From the NCBI GenBank assembly GCA_902572775.1, contig CACGHF010000003.1:1-50074 (forward strand): 50,074 bases of DNA. Direction: 5' to 3'. Both the position numbers and the translations under genes were made by a program. Origin of the DNA: an uncultured Pelagibacteraceae bacterium. GTDB taxonomy: Bacteria > Pseudomonadota > Alphaproteobacteria > Pelagibacterales > Pelagibacteraceae. A model generated the notes under the pieces. It was not told the origin of the DNA, did not search any database, and saw nothing but the letters and a program-made list of their open reading frames with translations. Positions 39,339 through 49,199 of the stretch are shown here, piece by piece; the first letter of the stretch is position 1, and each line of letters starts with the position of its first letter.

Positions 39339-41885
39339 TTATAAAGCACCGCAGCAGTGCTTATATTTTTTGCCAGAACCACAATAACATGGCTCATTTC
39401 TCCCTATTTTTTTATTTTTTGCAATTTGTTGAAATTTATCTTCTCTTTTGCTTTCTTCATTTTGGTTTGTTTCGACCACGACTCTTAAGTTCATAAGAAT
39501 TGTTACATAATCTAATTTTAATTTTTCTAGAAGATTTGAAAATAATTCGAATGCTTCTTTTTTATATTCAACCAATGGGTCCCTCTGACCATAAGATCTT
39601 AAGCCTATAACTTGTCTTAATTGCTCCAAATATTGGATATGTGATTTCCAATTTAAATCAATCGATTGCAGAAAAATTCTTTTTTCAATTTCTTTTGCAT
39701 GATCTTCACCCAGAAGTTTAATTCGATCATTTCTTGTTTCTTGAAATTTATTAGAAATTTTTTCTCTAAAATCCTTATCTTTTGCTTCAATTAAATCTTT
39801 AAACTCAGATTCTTCAAAACTTTTTCCAATTATTTGCTTAGTTTTATTATAAAATTCATTGCTTTTTGGATTGGATAAATTTGAAATTTTTAGCTTTATT
39901 AAATCATCAGATATTTCTCTTAAAAATTCATCTGAATAATCAAAGATATTGTCACTATTCATCGCATTTTTTCTTTGTGAAAACACAACATGTCTTTGAT
40001 CATTAAGAACATTATCAAATTTGATGAGTGTTTTTCTTATATCAAAATTTCTAGCTTCTACTTTCTGTTGGGCTCTCTCTAATGCTTTGTTAATCCATGG
40101 ATGATCAATACTTTCACCGTCTTTAAGTCCAAGTTTTTCTAGCATACTATTCATAGATTCTGATCCAAAAATTCTCATTAAATCATCTTCAAGACTAACA
40201 TAAAATACAGAACTACCTTCATCTCCTTGTCTTCCAGATCTCCCTCTAGCCTGGTTATCGACTCTTCTAGACTCCATTCTTTCTGTGCCAATTACAAATA
40301 AACCCCCTAATGATTTAATTTTATCTTTATTTATTTTAAGGTGTTCTTCTGGGATAGAACCTTTTTTACCACCAAGTTGAATATCGACTCCTCTTCCAGA
40401 GATACTTGTTGTAATAATTAATGAATTTTCCTTTCCTGCATTTGCAATTATTTCAGCTTCATTCTCATGATTTTTTGCATTCAAAACTACATGTTTAATA
40501 TTTTTTTTATTTAGTAAATTTGAATAAACTTCAGATTTGTTAATGCTTGAGGTAAATACTAAAATAGGCTGACCCAATTTGTTTCTCTCAATTATTTTTT
40601 CTACAATTGCATCATTCTTTTCTTTTTCTGTTCTAAAAATTAAATCATTAAAATCCTTTCGGATCATTTCTTTGTTTGTTGGAATAACAACAACTGGTAG
40701 ATTATAAATTTCATAAAACTCTTCAGATTCTGTAGCGGCTGTACCAGTGCAACCAGATATTTTTTTATAAAGTTTAAAATAATTTTGATAGGTTATTGAA
40801 GCTAGCGTTTGATTTTCAGCCTGTACTTGAATTTTTTCTTTGGCCTCCAAAGCTTGATGTAAACCATCTCCAAAACGCCTGCCTTCTAAAATTCTCCCAG
40901 TAAGTTCATCAATAATTTTAAGACTTCCATCTTTAACAATATAGTCTCTACCCTTTTCAAATAAATGATTTGCTCGCAAAGCTTGATTAACGTGGTGAAC
41001 TAAATGTAAATTTTCTGGGTCATAAAAATTATTATTTTTTAAAATACCAGCATTAGAAAAAAGTTTTTCAATATTATTTATTCCATCATTGGTTAAGTTA
41101 ATATTTTTTTCTTTCTCATCAATTTCATAATCTTTTTGATTTAAAATTCTTATTAATCTATCAATTATTGAATATTGTGTAGCCTTATCTTCTGCCGCTC
41201 CAGAAATTATTAAAGGTGTTCTTGCTTCATCTATCAAACAAGAGTCTATTTCATCTACTATTGAAAAATTATGATCTCTCTGAACCATTTGCTCTTCAGA
41301 AAATTTCATATTATCTCTTAAATAATCAAAACCTAATTCACTATTAGTTGCATAAGTGATATCACAATTATAGTTTTGTTTACGTTCTGCATCATCTTGA
41401 TAATTATTAATAAATCCTGATGAGAGGCCTAGAAAATTATAAATTTGCCCCATTTCAACCGAGTCTCTTTTTGCAAGATAATCATTTACTGTTACTATAT
41501 GAACTCCTTTACCGTTTAATGCATTTAAATAAGCAGCAAGAGTTATGGTTAAAGTTTTTCCTTCTCCAGTTCTCATTTCAGCAATTTTGCCCTCGTGTAA
41601 GGCTACACCTCCTATCAACTGAACGTTAAAGTGTCTTTCATTTCGAGTTCGTTTGGCAGCCTCCCTGACTAAAGCAAAAGCTTCTGGAAGTAACTCGTCT
41701 AAAGATTTTCCTTCCTTTAACTGATTTTTAAATTCATCGGTTTTTTTTGGAAATTCGTCGTCATTTAAATTTTTAAAATTTTTCTCATGTAAGTTTATTT
41801 TTTCAATAATTTTACCAATTCTATCTAGCTCCTTTTGATTACTAGATTTGATAAATTTTGTAATTAAATTTAATGGGTTAAACAT
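39339..41885 (-). CDS. secA: Protein translocase ATPase SecA
   Basis: SecA drives preproteins through SecYEG. EMRTGEGKTLTI is Walker A, VDEIDSCLIDEARTPLIISG the DEAD region, SISGRGVDIQLGG and QARGRSGRQGD helicase motifs, and the C-terminal zinc site NEPCYCGSGKKYKHCCG binds SecB/lipid. The 848 residues are full length. It is convergent with accA and divergent from argJ (65 bp apart). Confidence 0.97.
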   Translation of the reverse strand: MFNPLNLITKFIKSSNQKELDRIGKIIEKINLHEKNFKNLNDDEFPKKTDEFKNQLKEGKSLDELLPEAFALVREAAKRTRNERHFNVQLIGGVALHEGKIAEMRTGEGKTLTITLAAYLNALNGKGVHIVTVNDYLAKRDSVEMGQIYNFLGLSSGFINNYQDDAERKQNYNCDITYATNSELGFDYLRDNMKFSEEQMVQRDHNFSIVDEIDSCLIDEARTPLIISGAAEDKATQYSIIDRLIRILNQKDYEIDEKEKNINLTNDGINNIEKLFSNAGILKNNNFYDPENLHLVHHVNQALRANHLFEKGRDYIVKDGSLKIIDELTGRILEGRRFGDGLHQALEAKEKIQVQAENQTLASITYQNYFKLYKKISGCTGTAATESEEFYEIYNLPVVVIPTNKEMIRKDFNDLIFRTEKEKNDAIVEKIIERNKLGQPILVFTSSINKSEVYSNLLNKKNIKHVVLNAKNHENEAEIIANAGKENSLIITTSISGRGVDIQLGGKKGSIPEEHLKINKDKIKSLGGLFVIGTERMESRRVDNQARGRSGRQGDEGSSVFYVSLEDDLMRIFGSESMNSMLEKLGLKDGESIDHPWINKALERAQQKVEARNFDIRKTLIKFDNVLNDQRHVVFSQRKNAMNSDNIFDYSDEFLREISDDLIKLKISNLSNPKSNEFYNKTKQIIGKSFEESEFKDLIEAKDKDFREKISNKFQETRNDRIKLLGEDHAKEIEKRIFLQSIDLNWKSHIQYLEQLRQVIGLRSYGQRDPLVEYKKEAFELFSNLLEKLKLDYVTILMNLRVVVETNQNEESKREDKFQQIAKNKKIGRNEPCYCGSGKKYKHCCGAL

Positions 41886-41950
41886 GACTATTTGATTTAT
41901 TCTTTACTTATATTGTTTAATATATGTATTAAATAAATAATTTAAACAAT

Positions 41951-43252
41951 ATGGGAATTAATTTAACAAATTTTTTATCATCTCAATCAAAAAATACTAA
42001 AATGATTGATTTTCAAGACCTTGATCATTTAGACGGTCTTTCAATTTCAGTTGTTTCAGCAAATTTATATAAAGATATCAGAGATGATTTAACAATGTTC
42101 TATTTTAGAGAAGGCGCTAATTACGCTTCTGTCTATACACAATCAAAAATAGTATCTGAAAATATAAAATGGAATTTAAACCAAAGACCAAAAAAAATAT
42201 ATTCTCTCATTGTAAATACAAGAAACGCCAATGCTTTCACTGGAAAGCAAGGATATGAAAGTTTAAAAAAAATAGCTGATTTAACAGCTAAACAACTAAA
42301 TAAAAAACAAGAGGAAGACGAAGATAATCCTAAAAAAATTTCTTCAAAAAATATAATTTTTGGTTGCACGGGTACTATCGGAGAAATTTTTCCATATGAA
42401 AAAATATATAATAATATTCCAACTTTAATTAAAAAGATTAGTTATACCCAAAATAAATTTATTTGGATGAAAGCAGCACTTGCAATCATGACCACGGATA
42501 CGAAGCCAAAATTAGCTATGGAAGAATGTCATATTGGAAGTGAAAAAGTAAAAATTTATGGTATTGCCAAAGGATCTGGTATGATTTATCCAAATATGGC
42601 TACGACACTTGCATATGTATTTACTGATGCAACTTTATCTAATGATATTTTAGGTAAGTTATTAAAAAAAAATATAACTAATACATTTAACTCTATTTCT
42701 TGTGACGGGGACACTAGCACCAATGACATGGCAACTATTTTTGCAACCAATGAAGTAAAACATTCAGAAGTAAAAAATATAAATGAAAATAAAATTAAAA
42801 ATTTTGATAAAGCTTTAAATAACGTTCTTTTAAATCTAGCTAAAAGAGTTGTTACAGATGGTGAAGGAGCATCAAAATTCATAACAATAAATGTTAGTAA
42901 ATGTAAAAATGAGATAGATGCAAAAAAAATTGCTTTCTCAGTTGCAAATTCTCCACTAGTAAAAACTGCAATTGCTGGAGAAGACCCAAATTGGGGACGA
43001 GTTATAATGGCAATTGGTAAAGCTGGACCTAGAATAAATCTAAATAAATTGTTAATTAAATTTGGGAGTATATTAATTGTAGAAGGAGGAAAATTAAATC
43101 AAAATTACGATGAAAAGCAAACAGCAAATTATATGAAATCTGAAAATATAGAAATAAATATTGAAACTTTTACAGGAAACAAAAACTTTACAGCTTATAC
43201 AATGGATTTAACAAAAAAATATATTGAAATTAATGCAGACTATAGAAGTTAA
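41951..43252 (+). CDS. argJ: Glutamate N-acetyltransferase / amino-acid acetyltransferase ArgJ
   Basis: ArgJ recycles the acetyl group from acetylornithine to glutamate. The self-cleavage site is PNMATTLAYVF (Ala-Thr; Thr is the nucleophile), with NTRNANAFTG, GCTGTIGE, and VTDGEGASKFI as further landmarks. The 433 residues span both chains of the processed enzyme. With argD and argF in the same window it points to a full arginine pathway using the cyclic route. Confidence 0.94.
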   Translation: MGINLTNFLSSQSKNTKMIDFQDLDHLDGLSISVVSANLYKDIRDDLTMFYFREGANYASVYTQSKIVSENIKWNLNQRPKKIYSLIVNTRNANAFTGKQGYESLKKIADLTAKQLNKKQEEDEDNPKKISSKNIIFGCTGTIGEIFPYEKIYNNIPTLIKKISYTQNKFIWMKAALAIMTTDTKPKLAMEECHIGSEKVKIYGIAKGSGMIYPNMATTLAYVFTDATLSNDILGKLLKKNITNTFNSISCDGDTSTNDMATIFATNEVKHSEVKNINENKIKNFDKALNNVLLNLAKRVVTDGEGASKFITINVSKCKNEIDAKKIAFSVANSPLVKTAIAGEDPNWGRVIMAIGKAGPRINLNKLLIKFGSILIVEGGKLNQNYDEKQTANYMKSENIEINIETFTGNKNFTAYTMDLTKKYIEINADYRS

Positions 43253-43290
43253 CTTATTGAAAATCCAAATTGTATGATTAACTAATAATC

Positions 43291-43719
43291 ATGATTAAAT
43301 ATAAACTTTTTTGCAAAGAATGTGATTTAAAATTTGATAGTTGGTTTGCCTCTTCAAACGAGTATGAAAGATTAAAAAAGAAAAAACTTTTGAATTGTCA
43401 CAATTGTAATTCAGTAAAAATTGAAAAAACAATTATGGCACCTCAGCTAATAAGTAACAAGTTAAAAATTAATGAAAAAATAAACTTGGAAAAATATAAT
43501 GAAGTAAAAAAAACTATAAAAGATTATCAAAAATTTATTAAAGCTAATTTTAATTTTGTTGGTGACAATTTTGCTTATGAGGCGAGATCAATTCATTATA
43601 ATGGTAAAAAAAAATCAAAGGGTATTTACGGTAATGCATCAAAGGAAGATTTAAAAGAATTAAAAGAAGAAGGCATAGATGCTCAAATGATCCCTTGGAT
43701 AGATGAAAAAGAAAATTAG
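43291..43719 (+). CDS. DUF1178 family protein
   Basis: The 142 residues begin with a zinc-ribbon-like segment, KLFCKECDLKFDSWFASS, followed by LNCHNCNS, which matches the start of the DUF1178 family common in alphaproteobacteria. A basic middle and SIHYNGKKKSKGIYGNAS follow. No activity is established. Its TAG interlocks with the ubiG stop in TTAG. Confidence 0.8.
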   Translation: MIKYKLFCKECDLKFDSWFASSNEYERLKKKKLLNCHNCNSVKIEKTIMAPQLISNKLKINEKINLEKYNEVKKTIKDYQKFIKANFNFVGDNFAYEARSIHYNGKKKSKGIYGNASKEDLKELKEEGIDAQMIPWIDEKEN

Positions 43720-44438
43720 TTTTTAATGAACTTTGCTATATAGTTTACAGATAAATCTCTAGAAATACTCCATTCATCTTTAATTATATTAAAATTCATA
43801 CCCTCTAATTTATTGAGAGATAAATCATATTTTATTAAAATTTTTTTAAGATCCTCAGGTTTAACAAATTTTTCCCACTCGTGTGTTCCAATTGGAAGCC
43901 ATCTCAAAACATATTCTGCTCCAACAATTGCAAAAATATAAGATTTTAAAGTTTTATTGATTGTTGCAACAAACATTATTCCATTTTTTTTTAAAAGTTT
44001 TGAGCAAGATTTTAAAAAAAAATCTATATCCTCTACATGTTCAACAATTTCCATATTTAAAATAACATCAAATTTTTTTTTAATTTTAAGTTTTTCAGGT
44101 GACGAACATAAATAATTAATTTTTAGCTTATTTTTTTTTGAATGAAGTTTTGCAATTTTTATATTTTTATCTGATGCATCAATACCTGTCACGTTTGCAC
44201 CCATTATTGACATTGGTTCAGATAGTAAGCCTCCACCACATCCAATATCTAAAATATTTATTCCCGATAAAGGCCTGAATTTATTTTTTAATTTGAAATT
44301 ATTAATAATATTTTCCTTTATATATTTTATCCTTGTTGGATTAAATTTATGAAGTGGTTTGAATTTACCCTCTGGATCCCACCATTCATTAGCCATTTTA
44401 GAAAATTTATCTATTTCTTTTTTATTTACGCTAGTCAT
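43716..44438 (-). CDS. ubiG: Ubiquinone biosynthesis O-methyltransferase UbiG
   Basis: A class I SAM methyltransferase that performs the two O-methylations of ubiquinone synthesis. INILDIGCGGGLLSEPM is the SAM site; the N-terminal KMANEWWDPEGKFKPLHKFN is diagnostic of UbiG, as is EHVEDIDFFLKSC. The 240 residues are complete. It is divergent from lysC, 75 bp away. Confidence 0.94.
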   Translation of the reverse strand: MTSVNKKEIDKFSKMANEWWDPEGKFKPLHKFNPTRIKYIKENIINNFKLKNKFRPLSGINILDIGCGGGLLSEPMSIMGANVTGIDASDKNIKIAKLHSKKNKLKINYLCSSPEKLKIKKKFDVILNMEIVEHVEDIDFFLKSCSKLLKKNGIMFVATINKTLKSYIFAIVGAEYVLRWLPIGTHEWEKFVKPEDLKKILIKYDLSLNKLEGMNFNIIKDEWSISRDLSVNYIAKFIKN

Positions 44439-44513
44439 TGTGATAAATAGTTGACATAATAATTTAGATGTATTTTATCCATTATTTATTAAATATTAAT
44501 AATTAAAGCTAGC

Positions 44514-45725
44514 ATGAAAACTATCGTATTAAAATTTGGTGGAACATCTGTAGGAACTATAGATAGAATTAAAAAGGTATGCAAAATTATTGCTTTTTAC
44601 AAAAAGAAAAAAAATAAGGTAGTAGTTGTTTCATCGGCAATGAGTGGTGTGACAAATGAGTTAGTTAATAAATCTAAACTTATAAGTAGCAATTTTGATA
44701 GAGCAGAATATGATGCATTAGTTTCGACTGGAGAACAAGTATCATGTGCGCTTATTGCTGGTAGACTAAAGCATAATGGGTTTAAATCAAGATCTTGGAC
44801 GTCTTGGCAATTACCTATTTTAACAGATGGTCCTCATTCAAGTGCAAGGATTAGTTCAGTAGGAATTAAAGAAATAAATAAATATATAAATTCAGGTGGA
44901 ATACCTATAATCACTGGTTTTCAGGGTGTTAGCAATGATTTTAGGATTACGACTATAGGAAGAAGTGGATCTGATGCAACAGCAATTATGCTTGCAAAAT
45001 TTATTAAAGCTGATGAATGTATAATTTATACTGACGTAGATGGAGTTTATACTACAGATCCAAGACAATATAAAAAAGCAAAAAAAATTAAAAAAATATT
45101 TTATGATGAGATGTTAGAAATGGCATCACTTGGCTCAAAAGTAATGCAGCCCACATCAGTTCAAGACGCTAAATTAAATAAGATTGATATCAAGGTCAAA
45201 TCTTCTTTTGTTTCAAAGAGTGGAACTTTAATTACAGGTTCTAAAAAAATTTTTAGCAATCAGATTATAACTGGAATTTCATCAACCAAAAATGATGCTA
45301 AAATCACCATTATAGGTGTGAAAGATAGACCAGGTGTTGCTGCATCAATTTTTAAACCACTATCAAATAATCTTATAAATGTAGATATGGTAGTTCAAAA
45401 CATATCTTTAGATGGCAAAGAAACTGATCTTACATTTACAATAAAATCTGAAGATTTAAAAAAAACAGAAAAATTAATTAAACAAAATAAAAAAATATCT
45501 TTTAAAAAAATATCATTTGATAAAGGTGTTTCTAAAATTTCTATTATAGGCGTTGGTATGATAACTACTCCGGGAATAACATATAGAATGTTTCAAGCTC
45601 TAGCTTCAAAAAAAATTAATATTTTGGTTATTTCTACTTCAGAGATAAAAATTTCAGTTCTAGTTTCTGTTAAGCATGCTAAAAGAGCTATAGCAGCTTT
45701 ACATAAAGAGTTTAAATTAGACTGA
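44514..45725 (+). CDS. lysC: Aspartate kinase
   Basis: LysC phosphorylates aspartate, the entry to lysine, threonine and methionine synthesis. [27 protein letters not shown], and [13 protein letters not shown] form the kinase part (about 1-240); two ACT domains follow (about 260-400), expected to give feedback by end products. The 403 residues match the single-function alphaproteobacterial enzyme. It starts a plus-strand run with ispG, prfA and prmC. Confidence 0.94.
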   Translation: MKTIVLKFGGTSVGTIDRIKKVCKIIAFYKKKKNKVVVVSSAMSGVTNELVNKSKLISSNFDRAEYDALVSTGEQVSCALIAGRLKHNGFKSRSWTSWQLPILTDGPHSSARISSVGIKEINKYINSGGIPIITGFQGVSNDFRITTIGRSGSDATAIMLAKFIKADECIIYTDVDGVYTTDPRQYKKAKKIKKIFYDEMLEMASLGSKVMQPTSVQDAKLNKIDIKVKSSFVSKSGTLITGSKKIFSNQIITGISSTKNDAKITIIGVKDRPGVAASIFKPLSNNLINVDMVVQNISLDGKETDLTFTIKSEDLKKTEKLIKQNKKISFKKISFDKGVSKISIIGVGMITTPGITYRMFQALASKKINILVISTSEIKISVLVSVKHAKRAIAALHKEFKLD

Positions 45726-45730
45726 TCATA

Positions 45731-46825
45731 ATGAGCTTAAGACCTTTTAGAGATATTAAAAGAAGAAAAACCAAAGTAATAAATGTTGGAAGAGTAAAGA
45801 TTGGTGGTGATAACCCAATTTCTGTTCAATCAATGACGAACACTTTAACTACTGATGTTAAAGCAACTATTAAACAAATAAATGATATAACAGAGGAAGG
45901 TGCAGACATTGTAAGAGTTTCTTGTCCCGATGAGAGCTCAACATTAGCACTAAAAGAAATTATAAAGCATGTCTCAATACCAGTGGTTGCAGATATTCAT
46001 TTTCATTATAAAAGAGCTATTGAGGCAGCAGAAAATGGAGCTAGCTGCTTAAGAATTAATCCAGGAAATATTGGAGATGCATCTAAGATTCATGAAGTAT
46101 TAAAAGCTGCAAAGAATAACAATTGTTCAATAAGGATTGGAGTTAATGCAGGCTCACTAGAAAAAGATATTTTAGAAAAATTTAAAGAGCCTTGCCCAGA
46201 AGCTTTAGTAGAAAGTGCTCAGAGGAATATTAAAATCTTAGAGGATAAAGACTTTTTTAATTTTAAAATTAGTGTCAAGTCATCAGATGTATTTCTATCT
46301 ATTGCAGCATACAGGCAGCTATCTAAAGTTACAAATTATCCTTTACATCTTGGAATTACAGAGGCAGGCAGTTTTGTTTCTGGTAGCATAAAATCATCAA
46401 TTGGTCTTGGTAGTTTGTTGATGGATGGAATTGGAGACACAATAAGAATTTCCTTATCTGATAATCCAACTCAGGAAGTAAAAATAGGCAACGAAATATT
46501 AAAATCACTTAATTTAAGAAATAGAGGTGTGAAGATAATATCCTGTCCATCGTGTGCGAGACAAGCATTTGAGGTGATTGACACAGTTAAAATTTTAGAG
46601 GAAAAATTAGCTCATATTAAAACACCCATAACTTTATCAATTATTGGCTGTGTTGTTAATGGACCAGGAGAAGCAGCAATGACAGATGTTGGAATTACAG
46701 GAGGGGGCAAGGGCAATAATATGCTTTATTTATCTGGTGTTCAGAACGAAAAAGTTTTAACTAAAGATATAATCAACAAAGTAATTAGTGAAGTTGAGAA
46801 GAAAGCATCTGAGCTAGAGAAATAA
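45731..46825 (+). CDS. ispG: (E)-4-hydroxy-3-methylbut-2-enyl-diphosphate synthase IspG
   Basis: IspG is a 4Fe-4S enzyme of the MEP isoprenoid pathway. The TIM-barrel part has [13 protein letters not shown] and RINPGNIGD; the cluster cysteines are in [10 protein letters not shown] and [10 protein letters not shown]. The 364 residues are normal. It is 5 nt after lysC and 2 nt before prfA. Confidence 0.96.
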   Translation: MSLRPFRDIKRRKTKVINVGRVKIGGDNPISVQSMTNTLTTDVKATIKQINDITEEGADIVRVSCPDESSTLALKEIIKHVSIPVVADIHFHYKRAIEAAENGASCLRINPGNIGDASKIHEVLKAAKNNNCSIRIGVNAGSLEKDILEKFKEPCPEALVESAQRNIKILEDKDFFNFKISVKSSDVFLSIAAYRQLSKVTNYPLHLGITEAGSFVSGSIKSSIGLGSLLMDGIGDTIRISLSDNPTQEVKIGNEILKSLNLRNRGVKIISCPSCARQAFEVIDTVKILEEKLAHIKTPITLSIIGCVVNGPGEAAMTDVGITGGGKGNNMLYLSGVQNEKVLTKDIINKVISEVEKKASELEK

Positions 46826-46827
46826 CC

Positions 46828-47901
46828 ATGATTCCCCTAAAAACGATTGAAGATCTGATAAAAAAACATTCATCTTTAGAAAAAGATTTATCATCAGGTG
46901 AATTAGATAAGAAGTTATTTGCAGAAAAATCAAAAGAGTATTCTGATTTAAATGAAATAGTTGAAAATGCTAAAGAATATATTTCTTTTCAAGTTGAAAA
47001 AGAAGATTTAGAAAAAATATTAAACGATAGTTCTGGAGATGAAGAGTTAAAAAAAATGGCAGAATTAGAATTAATAGAATTACAAAATAAACAAGAGGTT
47101 AATGAAAAAAAGTTAAAATTTTTTTTATTACCTAAGGATGAGGCAGATAAAAAAAATGCAATAATTGAAATTAGAGCAGGAACTGGTGGGTTAGAAGCAA
47201 GTTTGTTTGCATCAGATCTCTTTAAAATGTATGAAAAAGTAAGCCATAAAAAGAAATGGTCTTTAGAATTGATTTCAATTTCAAGAAGTGACGCTGGAGG
47301 ATTAAAAGAAGTTATAGCTTTGATCAAGGGAAGTAATATTTATTCAACATTAAAATATGAAAGTGGGGTTCACAGAGTGCAAAGAGTTCCAGATACAGAA
47401 ACACAAGGAAGAGTGCATACCTCAGCAGCCACAGTCGCAGTTTTGCCTGAAGCAGAGGAGGTTGATTTGAAAATAAATGATTCCGATTTAAGAATTGATG
47501 TCTTTAGAGCCGGAGGACCAGGAGGTCAATCTGTAAACACAACTGATAGCGCTGTTAGAATTACTCACATACCAACCGGGTTATCCGTATCGCAGCAAGA
47601 TGAAAAGTCACAACATAAAAATAAGGCAAAAGGAATGAAAATTTTGAGAGCTCGAATTTATGAACTTGAAAGATCAAGAATAGATCAAGAAAGGTCTCAA
47701 GATCGTAAAACAAAAATTGGTACAGGAGATAGATCGGAAAGAATAAGGACTTATAATTTTCCCCAAGGAAGGGTAACAGATCATAGAATAAATTTAACGC
47801 TACACAAATTAGATGAATTTCTAGAAGGAGAAGTATTTGATCAAATGATTGAGTCTCTAACTTTACAAGCACAAGAAGAAAGCCTTAATAATTTAAAATA
47901 A
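46828..47901 (+). CDS. prfA: Peptide chain release factor 1
   Basis: RF1 ends translation at UAA and UAG. The GGQ loop [18 protein letters not shown], the [10 protein letters not shown]-like [13 protein letters not shown], and the PxT codon reader in [12 protein letters not shown] identify it as RF1 rather than RF2. The 357 residues are complete. prmC, which methylates the GGQ glutamine, follows 3 nt later. Confidence 0.97.
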   Translation: MIPLKTIEDLIKKHSSLEKDLSSGELDKKLFAEKSKEYSDLNEIVENAKEYISFQVEKEDLEKILNDSSGDEELKKMAELELIELQNKQEVNEKKLKFFLLPKDEADKKNAIIEIRAGTGGLEASLFASDLFKMYEKVSHKKKWSLELISISRSDAGGLKEVIALIKGSNIYSTLKYESGVHRVQRVPDTETQGRVHTSAATVAVLPEAEEVDLKINDSDLRIDVFRAGGPGGQSVNTTDSAVRITHIPTGLSVSQQDEKSQHKNKAKGMKILRARIYELERSRIDQERSQDRKTKIGTGDRSERIRTYNFPQGRVTDHRINLTLHKLDEFLEGEVFDQMIESLTLQAQEESLNNLK

Positions 47902-47904
47902 TAT

Positions 47905-48747
47905 ATGAATATTAATTCAGCTATAATTCAGGGCGCAAAAATATTAAGGAATAAATTTATATTAAATCCAAAACTAGATTCTGAAATTTTAATGGCAAAA
48001 ACAATTAATAAAGATAGAAGTTTTATTTTATTGAATTCTAATAATCTTCTTAAGCAAAATGATTTAAATTATTTTTATGACTTAATTAAACAAAGATCTT
48101 TAGGTAAACCAATAGCCTATCTAACTAATAAAAAGTTTTTTTGGAATTCAGAGTTTTTTGTTACAAATGATACATTAATACCAAGACCTGACTCAGAGTT
48201 AATTGTTGAAAATATTTTGAGTTTAACCAAACATAAAAATAAAATAAATATTTTAGATATAGGTATTGGTTCAGGATGTATTCTTTTATCTATTTTAAAA
48301 GAAAGAAAAAATTTTTATGGAACTGGTATAGATATAAGTAAAAAATGTCTAAATATAAGTAAAATTAATGCAATTAATCTTAAAGTAAGTTCAAGATTGA
48401 AATTATATAAATCAAATGTTGACAAATTCGATTTAGGAAAATATGATTTAATTGTTTCTAATCCTCCTTATATTGAAAATTATAAGTTAAAGTATTTGGA
48501 AAAAGATGTTGTGGAGTTTGAGCCCAAACTTGCATTAAATGGTGGATTAGATGGTTTATCAGAAATCAGAAAAGTAATTAAAAAATCTTCTGAACTGATA
48601 AAAAAAAATGGCAAATTTATTTTAGAGATCGGATTTGATCAAAAAAATAAAGTTATAAACTTATTAAAAAGAGAAGGTTTTTATATAAATAGTGCTCAAA
48701 AAGACTTAGGTAACAATTATAGGTGTATTGTTAGTACAAAAATATAA
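47905..48747 (+). CDS. prmC: Release factor glutamine methyltransferase PrmC
   Basis: PrmC methylates the GGQ glutamine of release factors. The N-terminal substrate domain (about 1-80) has RSLGKPIAYLTNKKFFW; the SAM site ILDIGIGSGCILLSIL and catalytic SNPPYIENYKL follow, then GLDGLSEIRK. The 280 residues are normal. The prfA-prmC pair is conserved in many bacteria. Confidence 0.95.
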   Translation: MNINSAIIQGAKILRNKFILNPKLDSEILMAKTINKDRSFILLNSNNLLKQNDLNYFYDLIKQRSLGKPIAYLTNKKFFWNSEFFVTNDTLIPRPDSELIVENILSLTKHKNKINILDIGIGSGCILLSILKERKNFYGTGIDISKKCLNISKINAINLKVSSRLKLYKSNVDKFDLGKYDLIVSNPPYIENYKLKYLEKDVVEFEPKLALNGGLDGLSEIRKVIKKSSELIKKNGKFILEIGFDQKNKVINLLKREGFYINSAQKDLGNNYRCIVSTKI

Positions 48748-48758
48748 TTATTAAAATC

Positions 48759-49199
48759 ATGGTAACATTTAGAAATAATAATAATAATAGAAGAAACAAT
48801 TTTAGAAGAAGTGCAAGAAATTTTAAATCAAATGGGGATAATTCAAAATATGGCTCTAACTTTTCAAATAATGATAACTTTAAAAGAAAAGCGCCTGGAA
48901 GAAATAATCATAATGCACCAAAATTAATTGAAAAATATAATGATTTAGCTAGGGAAGCTCTCTCAAATGGTGATAAAATTTTATCTGAAAATTATTTACA
49001 ACACGCAGATCATTTTACCAGAATACTTAATGAGAGAGAAAGTTTTAAGAGAGAAAAAAATTTAGAAATTAAATCTGAAAATTCTGAAATTAGTGAGGAA
49101 AATATTGAAAACTCTGAAAAAAACTCTGATAAAAATCTAGTTGAGTCGGATGAAACTCAAATTGAAAAAATTGCAAAATCCCAGGTAGAAATAAATTAG
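48759..49199 (+). CDS. DUF4167 domain protein
   Basis: The 146 residues start with a long Asn/Arg-rich low-complexity region (FRNNNNNRRNNFRRSARNFK), then the conserved DUF4167 helix PKLIEKYNDLAREALSNGD with ENYLQHADHFTRIL, then an acidic tail. DUF4167 often follows prmC in alphaproteobacteria. The basic N-terminus suggests RNA binding; function unknown. Its TAG interlocks with the M23 peptidase stop in TTAG. Confidence 0.88.
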   Translation: MVTFRNNNNNRRNNFRRSARNFKSNGDNSKYGSNFSNNDNFKRKAPGRNNHNAPKLIEKYNDLAREALSNGDKILSENYLQHADHFTRILNERESFKREKNLEIKSENSEISEENIENSEKNSDKNLVESDETQIEKIAKSQVEIN

